Positions 8,501 to 13,656 of a stretch of 25,084 bases of DNA are shown piece by piece. The DNA is taken from assembly GCA_013215525.1 (NCBI GenBank), contig JABSQY010000018.1, positions 1 through 25,084 on the forward strand, written 5' to 3'. The translations under genes and the position numbers were made by a program. This stretch comes from Nanoarchaeales archaeon. Its GTDB lineage: Archaea; Nanobdellota; Nanobdellia; Woesearchaeales; UBA583. The stretch's first letter is position 1. Each line of letters begins with the position of its first letter. The notes under the pieces are model-generated. The model was not told the origin of the DNA and searched no databases. It saw nothing but the letters and a program-made list of their open reading frames with translations.

Positions 8501-11058
8501 GAAATATTACTATTTTATCTGGAAATAATGTTGGTGGAATTATTGGTTTTACAGAAAGTGATGAAACTGAGAATTTAACTATGAATTTAACAAATTATGG
8601 AAATTTATTTATTTCAAATGGAAATAATGTTGGGGGAATAATTGGTTATAATTCTTTTCCTAGCGTGGATTCTGATGAACTTTTGATGAAAGAATTTATA
8701 AATTATGGTAATGTGTCTGGAAATGGAAATAATTATGGTGGTATTATTGGACATAATGAAATTGAAAAGTTATCTAATTTGTCAAATTATGGTAATCTTA
8801 ATGTTAATGGAAATTTTGTTGCTGGAGTAATTGGATATAATCATTTTGATGATAGAGATTCAGATTATGATGGGTTTATTCTAATTACAAATATTTTTAA
8901 TTTTGGTGATGTTAATGGAAGTTATTCAGTGGGCGGAATTGTTGGTATTAATAAACATAAAACTACAATATTTGTATCGCAAAATCACGGGAATATTTCA
9001 GGAAATTATAATGTTGGAGGAATTGTTGGCCATAATGCTGAAAAATCAGTTATAATTTATTCATTTAATAATGGAACTATTAATGGGAGTTTACATAATG
9101 TTGGAGGGATTATAGGTTATAATGATGATGCATTAGTTACTAATTCATATAATTTAGGGAATGTTTCTGGTTTCTATAATGTAGGTGGAGTTACTGGACA
9201 TAATTATTTGTTTAATACTGCTAATACTTATTCTTCTGGACATGTGTCCGGAGGTTATAATGTTGGTGGTGTTGTAGGTCTTGGAACTGATTCAAAATTA
9301 TTGAATTCTTTTACTACTTCTTATATATTTGGTGGAAGTGATTTTAATTCAATAGTTGGAAAACTAGAAGGTGTTGGATATATTCATCAAAGTTATTATC
9401 TTAATGATATTAATAATCCAAGTGATAATATTTCTAAAGATTTAGGAGAATTAAATATTTCAGATATTACTTATTTTTATAATATTTCAAATAAACCTAT
9501 GGGTAATTGGGATGTAGGAATTTGGAAATTTCATGCAGCAATGTTTCCTGATTTTGTAGTAGGTGCTGATGAGTCATTAATTTCAGCTGATCCAATTGAA
9601 TATGTAGATACAGATGGAGATGGTACTTTTGATTATGGAGATAATTTACATGGAAATATACGAGATATTAATAAAGGAAAAAATGGGAGTATAATTGTTT
9701 TTAAAATTGAAAATTCAATAGATGTTGCCGGGAAGCAAATTACATTCAAGGAATTAAATTTTGAAGAGGAAGATGGAACTAAAGTTTTAGATGTTAATAA
9801 AAATTTTTCTGCTAATATTTTATTAATGAGTAATGTTACAATTAATAAAGTTTTTACTGCAACACAAAATAGTTTAATTTTGAAAGGATTTGATATACAG
9901 TTAGGTGAGAATAAAACATTGTATTTTAAGTTAAATACTACTAATTTATATTTTTATGATGAGTTATGTGTTGTTGATAGAGAAATTGATACAATGACTG
10001 ACATTGGAGAAGTTTGTGGAGATATGTCAGATGAATTTTTATTTAAAAATATTTCTAATTTAACTGAGGGAGCATCAGTTAATATTTCATATGTTGATAT
10101 AAGTTGGGAAAATTATACTACTAAAGTTTTAAAAATTAATGGATTAAATAATTCAGCAATTGTTCAATTTTCTACAGGTTATGAATATGTTGCTCCTCCT
10201 GTTGTAATCTTTCCAAGTACTGGGGGCGATGGAGGAGGTAATAGTGGGGGGTCCTCTGGAGCCTGGGGTTGTGTTTTACCTGAAGTTGAAGTAGATGGAG
10301 AGTGTATTTATCCGGGAGAAAATTTATTATATGATTATGATGAGATTTCACAAAAAAATAGTTCAAGTGATGTTACTAATGAGAGTTTAATTAATCAAAA
10401 AGTTACTAGTCCAGTTGTTAAAGAAGAGAATAATAATGAAAATAATGATGTAGATGAGTTTATTGAAGAGAATCAAGAAATTGTTTGTAATGTTATATTT
10501 TATAGTAATTTATATGTATTTTTGTCATTTATTACTTTATTAGTGCTCGGAGGAATTTATTATAAGAGTGGTTTTAGATTTACATCTGAGAAAATAAAGA
10601 TTACTTCAGGCCTTGTAGTTGTTAGTTCAATTTTAGTTGGAGTTATTAATAATTCAAGTTGTGAGTGTGAGTTTTGGTCTTGCTATTGGTGGATTTTGAT
10701 TGTAGGTCTTGGCTTGCTTGTTTATTGGTTTAATAATGATATACTGAATTATTTTAAACCTAAATATTCAGATAATAATACGTTTAATGATAATAAAATT
10801 TCAAATTATAAAACTTATAAAAATGATATATTTAATAAATCTGGTGAGGAAGTTGGAGTTAAATCTAAACAAAATAAAGTTAAACATATTTTTGATAAAA
10901 AGTATTGGGCTGAGAAAAGAAGAAATCAATCTAAATTTAATAATGAAAAAGATGAATTTGGTTTTGATGAAAATTCACATGATGATTATGAAAATACTAT
11001 TGCAAGTTCAGGGTTTGATACTAAACATGAAATTATTAATGAGAAAAAAAGAAATTAA
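2557..11058 (+). CDS. Giant GLUG-repeat membrane-anchored surface protein, 2833 aa
   Basis: The ATG at 2557 is chosen because it starts a clean signal peptide (MLKRLIVFIFVLLSVSSVYS). An in-frame TTG at 2503 lies within the conserved promoter block. After an N-cap (about residues 20-135, GTSLDPY...WEPIG...FTGIFDGNGFNISKL) come 76 GLUG units by hand count, core [VI]GG[IVL]xG, to about residue 2250. Then follow YFYN-SN-PMGNWD, a DTDGDGTFDYGD linker, the shared C-terminal domain (ELCVVD...C...GLNNSAIVQF), a Gly/Ser linker, a Cys loop (WGCVLPE...GEC), an acidic stretch and three hydrophobic segments. CECEFWSCYWW precedes the last segment. A charged tail of about 130 residues should be cytoplasmic. 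The ectodomain is extremely rich in Asn and Ser with many N-x-S/T sequons, so heavy N-glycosylation is plausible. The likely role is an adhesin or cell-contact stalk, inferred from the GLUG family; no enzymatic domain is visible. Confidence 0.93.
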   Translation: MLKRLIVFIFVLLSVSSVYSFTGVGTGTSLDPYNISTCLLLNETRLELSANYQLINHIDCSDTVTWDSGAGWEPIGYCKSSECHIFSTDFPFTGIFDGNGFNISKLYINRVRKNIGLFGNIKNSEIKNVELIGMNYTSIGDSVGGVVGYSDSSNISNSKNSGIFKITGKYIGGIVGYTSNQVTILNSINYANLNVNGSYVGGVVGYLYGSNISNSTNLGNLNVIGNDVGGLTGWAHNFASISNSKNSGNLSVIGSNVGGISGHTTYSNVLNSNNSGNLNVSGNYVGGIVGYSYYSSNSNSINLGNLTVNGLFVGGITGNLYYSKSSNSNNSGNLNVDGSYVGGINGKLYYSNISNSSNSGKLSVIGGQVGGINGNIEYSKSSNSNNFGNLNVSGNNVGGINGNLYYSKSSNSNNSGNLNVSGNNVGGINGNVYFSNISNSSNSGKLSVIGGQVGGIIGYVHFSNISNSSNYGNLNVSGSYVGGINGNLQYSKSSNSNNYGNLNVSGNNVGGIIGHVYFSNNSNSNNFGKLNVSGNSVGGIIGRVVNSNILESNNSGKLSVIGRQVGGIIGYSYYSYISNSTNSGKLSVIGEKVGGIIGYLLFSNISKSNNFGNLNVSGNYVGGIGGYLQGSSILNASNSGNLNVSGNYVGGITGKVDSTSLITLSNVTGFINATGDFVGGIVGENNGIINISYFDGNITGNEEVGGAIGYNNKGKIFSTIVRGNTYGLIKVGGLVGSNNDGDITNSSSYISILTNADGVGGLIGVSMLGNIHSSGYFGNLTGNDEVGGLIGENIGTNLYNIYSEGVIKGNNVVGGIVGSHLVGDIINLTFNGTVIGNTEVGGIVGNHLVELINPKNYGNVFGVEKVGGIAGVSLNSVTNPVSSGIVNGTIDVGGIIGESLVGEITNAISSGIVNGTSNVGGIVGNAIGVIKNSNSSAIINGNTEVGGIVGFSIGGVINSNFLGEIYGTSNVGGIVGRNFIFVVDSNNYGVVNGNILIGGITGNNLGDINDSYNYGNVSGVDKIGGLIGEHTAGNLNNLYHYGIVNGTNNTGGVIGVIKSGGVSNLYSYGIVLGTGIVGGVVGFNKGSLSDSYFEGNLNSIFEQGGGLVGNNDGTVKDSTSNGTITGIKILGGVVGFNDDDGNINNVKFYGSIEGNFSIGGIAGKNLGEIHNSNNFGNVLGNFSIGGIVGDNFWEIHNSNNYNLVNGFEHIGGIVGFNNIDGYINSSINYKNVFGINVIGGVVGFNLGSINLGESKGNVTGNFSVGGVVGHNDVNLISAKSSGFISGNFSIGGISGVNYGTISLGSSTAEVFGLSKIGGIVGENLINGNVNGVTSDNMVSGNSSIGGMVGLNFGTVNGGIVNSIVKVSGNNSVGGIVGRNEGSVLDGNFVGEVYSNSSVGAVVGLNTNGGLVNNSQGAGKVFGDEYVGGIVGTNSLGGIVSNSNSYFEIYGNKYIGGVIGWNLNGGIILNSYRKINLNSTNSNYVGGVIGVNQNSTIENFLDLTTISVTGNNTVGGLIGLNLNSTLINVSNNLNLVIGEYVVGGLVGENRGTSEIKNSRAVSGDVISNIEIAGGIVGYNKAIIFNSSSSSNIKSLNYSGGIVGLNVGIINKSESYSTFTNSFRYVGGIVGHNLNEGDIIDSYNKVNINLPDTYFVGGVIGISENSNLSDLSYNLSLIGEDYVGGIVGINKNSTLTNFHFSGEVSGDDYIGGIVGENHINGKIIIDLTSGLINGYSKMGGISGINRGSIFNSNFHGNITPKGSANINAFGGISGSNYGYIFNSTSNSSIIGGYNLGGIVGSNLNGGIINNSVSYSNFQGDNTIGGIVGYNYNNSNIINSFSMVDILVLGAHKVGGIVGNNELAILSNLINNITVNADSKFGGIVGLNNGILYNLTNYGNLINLTGNNIGGIVGRNEGTLYNLTNYGNLINLSGENIGGIVGTNGGFLYNLTNYGNLINLSGENIGGIIGYIGGFEEIIGLKNLGNITILSGNNVGGIIGFTESDETENLTMNLTNYGNLFISNGNNVGGIIGYNSFPSVDSDELLMKEFINYGNVSGNGNNYGGIIGHNEIEKLSNLSNYGNLNVNGNFVAGVIGYNHFDDRDSDYDGFILITNIFNFGDVNGSYSVGGIVGINKHKTTIFVSQNHGNISGNYNVGGIVGHNAEKSVIIYSFNNGTINGSLHNVGGIIGYNDDALVTNSYNLGNVSGFYNVGGVTGHNYLFNTANTYSSGHVSGGYNVGGVVGLGTDSKLLNSFTTSYIFGGSDFNSIVGKLEGVGYIHQSYYLNDINNPSDNISKDLGELNISDITYFYNISNKPMGNWDVGIWKFHAAMFPDFVVGADESLISADPIEYVDTDGDGTFDYGDNLHGNIRDINKGKNGSIIVFKIENSIDVAGKQITFKELNFEEEDGTKVLDVNKNFSANILLMSNVTINKVFTATQNSLILKGFDIQLGENKTLYFKLNTTNLYFYDELCVVDREIDTMTDIGEVCGDMSDEFLFKNISNLTEGASVNISYVDISWENYTTKVLKINGLNNSAIVQFSTGYEYVAPPVVIFPSTGGDGGGNSGGSSGAWGCVLPEVEVDGECIYPGENLLYDYDEISQKNSSSDVTNESLINQKVTSPVVKEENNNENNDVDEFIEENQEIVCNVIFYSNLYVFLSFITLLVLGGIYYKSGFRFTSEKIKITSGLVVVSSILVGVINNSSCECEFWSCYWWILIVGLGLLVYWFNNDILNYFKPKYSDNNTFNDNKISNYKTYKNDIFNKSGEEVGVKSKQNKVKHIFDKKYWAEKRRNQSKFNNEKDEFGFDENSHDDYENTIASSGFDTKHEIINEKKRN
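2983..4584 (+). repeat. 84-nt tandem coding repeat array in giant GLUG gene
   Basis: The first 19 GLUG cores start at 2983, 3067, 3154, 3238, 3325, 3409 and then every 84 nt to 4501. Sixteen of 18 spacings are exactly 84 nt and the other two are 87. Two unit types are interspersed, one encoding SKSSNSNN-GNLNVSG and the other SNISNSSN-GKLSVIG, and copies are nearly identical in DNA. Later units (from about 4600) are more diverged, with 26-30 codon spacing. The first part of the array therefore looks younger or recently homogenised. Confidence 0.9.
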
Positions 11059-11072
11059 TTTTTAATTTTAAA

Positions 11073-11150
11073 AGTTTCATATTGAAACTTTAATTTTGAG
11101 TTTATGTGTAGTTATATTTTTTTATATTATATTTATTTATATTATATTTA
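11073..11150 (+). promoter_or_regulatory. Shared promoter/operator module of third surface gene, duplicated TATA
   Basis: An inverted repeat has 9-bp arms AAAGTTTCA and TGAAACTTT with a TAT spacer (about 11072-11092). It is followed by the same 50-bp block as upstream of the giant gene (11081-11130). A 15-bp tandem duplication (11121-11135, 11136-11150) repeats the TATA box. The second TTTATATT (11136-11143) is centred about 26 bp before the ATG at 11166, while the first is about 41 bp away. The second copy is therefore the likely working TATA box. Confidence 0.65.
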
Positions 11151-11165
11151 TTTTTATTTACTTGT

Positions 11166-13127
11166 ATGATAGAAATTATTAGAAAATTATTTGTATTATT
11201 TTTATGTTTTAATTTAATTATTAGTCCACTTGTTGGGTTTGCTGGTGGTGATGGTTCGAGTGTAGATCCTTATCTTGTGTCGAGTTGTGATGAACTACAA
11301 AATATTTCTGAACTTGCTAATTTAGATAAACATTATTTACAGTCTTCTGATATTGATTGTGGCATTTCACCTTATAATGTGTCGCCTGGTTTTATGCCGA
11401 TTGGTAATAACACAAATAGATTTAATGGTAGCTATGATGGGAATAATTCAAAGATTAGTGATTTATTTATTAGTCGTAGTTTGATAGATTATGTTGGTTT
11501 GTTTGGGTATGTTGAAACAGGTAGTTTAATTAATATTAGATTAATTGATGTATATGTTACTGCTAATGATAATGTTGGAGGTTTAGTTGGGGACTCTAGG
11601 AGTGAGATTATTAATTCATCTGTTATTGGTAATATCTCAGGTAATGATAATGTTGGTGGTTTAGCTGGACGGTCTAATAGTAATATTAATAATTCTTATA
11701 GTATTAGTAATGTTACTGGAAATAATAATGTTGTGGGTTTAGTTGGACATAGTGATGGGATTTCAAATTCTTACGCAACTGGAAATGTTACTGGAAATAA
11801 TAATGTTGGGGGTTTAGTTGGAAGTATTTCTGCTGATTTTATTAATAATACTTATTCTACAGGAAGAGTCACAGGAAATAATGAAACCGGAGGATTAATA
11901 GGAAGAACAGATGGTGGGAATATAATTAATTCATTTACAACATCAAATGTTACAGGGATTACAAATGTAGATAATTTAATTGGAAGAAACACTAGTGAAA
12001 TTACTTTTGATAATTTATATTATTTAAATACTTCAAATAATCCTAGTTCATCTATTTTTGGAACTGCTATAAATTTTATCATTGATTATTTTTATAATCA
12101 AAGTAATAATCCTATGACTAACTGGCCCACTCTTCCTTGGTATTGGCATGAAGATAAATTGCCAGATTTTATTCCTAATGATTATGATGGAGATGGGACT
12201 CCTGATTCCGATGATCACCTTATAGGTAATTTGTCAAATGTTGTAAATAATTCAGATTTAAATGTTAGTACAAATGAGAATGATTGGGTATCAGTTGGAA
12301 TAGTTAATTTAAATTTTACAAAAAAATCCACAGGTTCAAAGTTATTAGATGTTACAAGAAATTTAACTATTAATAGATTATATATGAAGAATGTTAAAAT
12401 TGAAAGAATTGATACAGATACTCAAAATACTTTTTTAATAAAAGGTTTTGATTTAGTTGGAGATGATTTTAAAACTATTTATTTTGATTTAGGAGATAAT
12501 ACTAAATTTACAGATAAGTTATGTATTAAAGATGAAGAAATTAATTTAATTTCTTCAATTAATTCGGATTGTAAAGGGTCTAATGAATTTTTATTTAAAG
12601 ATATTTTAACTTCAATGCCAAATTCAAGTGCTGGTATGAGTGAGTCTTATGTAAATATTAGTTGGGATTATTTTCCTGATAAAATTTTAAAAATTACTGG
12701 TTTAAATCATTCAGCTATTACTCAATATTCTCTACTTAGTGTTCCAGTTGTGATTAATACTGAAAATTATGTGCGTGGAGGAAGGTATTGGGCTCCAATT
12801 TCATCTAATATTATAGTTGGAGAAGATGAGATTGTTGATAAAAATTTTTCTAACAGAGATGATAGTATTTTAGAAACTATAAATTTTAAAGAAGATAATA
12901 TCTCTGATTACGATAATAATTTAGGGAATTTAGAATTTAATATTAAAACTGAAAATAGTGATTTAGTTAATGATACGATATTTACAGAAACTGATTTACA
13001 AGATGTTACTTGTTCTAGATTTTGGATTTGTTATTGGTGGATTATTGTTTTAATTATTATTTGTTCTTTATCTTTAGTTTATTATTATAATAATAAGAAA
13101 AATCAAATTAATGTTGAATATAAATAA
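11166..13127 (+). CDS. GLUG-repeat membrane-anchored surface protein, 653 aa
   Basis: A short paralogue of the giant gene. The signal peptide is about residues 1-26 and the N-cap about 30-130 (GSSVDPYLVSSC, FMPIG, FNGSYDGNNSKISDL). Five GLUG units follow, then YFYNQSNNPMTNWP, a DYDGDGTPDSDD calcium-type linker, and the shared C-terminal domain with its Cys pair (KLCIKDEE...C) ending in GLNHSAITQY. The Cys loop present in the paralogues is decayed: only GGRYWAP remains and both cysteines are missing. A disordered acidic linker precedes a single transmembrane helix (about 623-641) headed by C616-x(5)-C622-YWW, then a short basic tail NNKKNQIN. Predicted topology is N-terminus outside and tail inside. 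No catalytic motif is visible; a surface structural or adhesive role is inferred from the family. Confidence 0.93.
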   Translation: MIEIIRKLFVLFLCFNLIISPLVGFAGGDGSSVDPYLVSSCDELQNISELANLDKHYLQSSDIDCGISPYNVSPGFMPIGNNTNRFNGSYDGNNSKISDLFISRSLIDYVGLFGYVETGSLINIRLIDVYVTANDNVGGLVGDSRSEIINSSVIGNISGNDNVGGLAGRSNSNINNSYSISNVTGNNNVVGLVGHSDGISNSYATGNVTGNNNVGGLVGSISADFINNTYSTGRVTGNNETGGLIGRTDGGNIINSFTTSNVTGITNVDNLIGRNTSEITFDNLYYLNTSNNPSSSIFGTAINFIIDYFYNQSNNPMTNWPTLPWYWHEDKLPDFIPNDYDGDGTPDSDDHLIGNLSNVVNNSDLNVSTNENDWVSVGIVNLNFTKKSTGSKLLDVTRNLTINRLYMKNVKIERIDTDTQNTFLIKGFDLVGDDFKTIYFDLGDNTKFTDKLCIKDEEINLISSINSDCKGSNEFLFKDILTSMPNSSAGMSESYVNISWDYFPDKILKITGLNHSAITQYSLLSVPVVINTENYVRGGRYWAPISSNIIVGEDEIVDKNFSNRDDSILETINFKEDNISDYDNNLGNLEFNIKTENSDLVNDTIFTETDLQDVTCSRFWICYWWIIVLIIICSLSLVYYYNNKKNQINVEYK

Positions 13128-13156
13128 AAATATTTTTTTAATTTTATTACACAAAC

Positions 13157-13164
13157 TTATATAA
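13157..13164 (+). promoter_or_regulatory. TATA box of the small cytoplasmic gene
   Basis: TTATATAA is centred about 27 bp before the ATG at 13188, as expected for a leaderless archaeal transcript. The GAAACTTTA element of the surface genes is absent, so this gene appears to be regulated separately. Confidence 0.6.
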
Positions 13165-13187
13165 CTTAATTCTATGAATTTATTAAG

Positions 13188-13466
13188 ATGGACAAATTAA
13201 TTGAAATTAAAAGTAGTTTAGAGAATTTATGGATTGAGTTAAAAGATGGTAATTCTGATTCAAGAGGTTTAGTTAAAGATTTTGAACATATTGAAACACT
13301 TGCGATTGAAACTTTACTTAGTGTTGATAAAAAATCTTCAGTTGGTATGGGACTTAGTAATATTATTGCAGTTGCTCGTGATGTTGTAGGAGGGTCACTG
13401 AATGTTGAAGTTGATTATCCTTATATTTGCGATCAGATTGAACATATTTTAAAGTCTTTAAATTAG
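13188..13466 (+). CDS. Small cytoplasmic protein of unknown function, 92 aa
   Basis: I do not recognise this protein. It has no signal peptide, transmembrane helix or cysteine pair (only one Cys). It is mixed and probably mainly helical: an N-terminal helix (KLIEIKSSLENLWIEL), a middle amphipathic stretch (HIETLAIETLLSV), a Gly-containing segment (GMGLSNIIAVARDVVGG) and a final YICDQIEHILKSL. Its composition is far less Asn/Ser-rich than its neighbours. It has its own TATA box and is the only non-exported gene inside the surface array, between the third GLUG gene and the interrupted BspA gene. It could be an accessory or regulatory factor for the array or an unrelated insertion; the sequence does not decide. 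It ends in TAG, unlike its neighbours, which end in TAA. Confidence 0.8.
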   Translation: MDKLIEIKSSLENLWIELKDGNSDSRGLVKDFEHIETLAIETLLSVDKKSSVGMGLSNIIAVARDVVGGSLNVEVDYPYICDQIEHILKSLN

Positions 13467-13509
13467 ATTCTAAAAAATTATTTTTTATTTGTATTTAAGA
13501 AGTTGAAAT

Positions 13510-13589
13510 TAATTTGTTTTACTAAGTAAAACCAAATTAGACACAGATTGACCAATGGTCAATGGTGACATATTTCAAAAGTTGAAATA
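13510..13589. repeat. Cluster of three inverted repeats upstream of BspA gene
   Basis: Three palindromes follow each other with 7-bp gaps. The first (13510-13539) has TAATTTG-TTTTACT paired with AGTAAAACCAAATTA around a single A, with one bulged base. The second (13547-13563) is a perfect 17-mer, ATTGACCA-A-TGGTCAAT. The third (13571-13589) is perfect, TATTTCAA-AAG-TTGAAATA, and shares the TTTCAA...TTGAAA core with the palindromes upstream of the other surface genes. The first could also act as a 3' hairpin of the preceding small gene. The others are better explained as protein-binding sites. Confidence 0.6.
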
Positions 13590-13635
13590 TGAAACTTTAT
13601 TTTTGATTTATTTTGTAGTTATATTTTTTTATATT
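13581..13635 (+). promoter_or_regulatory. Shared promoter module of BspA-type surface gene
   Basis: From GAAACTTTA at 13591 the sequence matches the modules at 2491 and 11084 at 42 of 47 positions, ending in the same TTTATATT (13628-13635). The TATA centre is about 25 bp before the ATG at 13657. The left half of the inverted repeat differs (AGTTGAA rather than AGTTTCA), but a perfect TTTCAA/TTGAAA palindrome lies just upstream. Confidence 0.65.
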
Positions 13636-13656
13636 ATATTAATTTTATTTTTTCTT

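Noticed and set aside
13555..13656. Upstream ATG start (13555) for the BspA-type protein
   Set aside because: It lies inside a palindrome and would translate through the conserved promoter module. The ATG at 13657 has the right TATA spacing and signal peptide.
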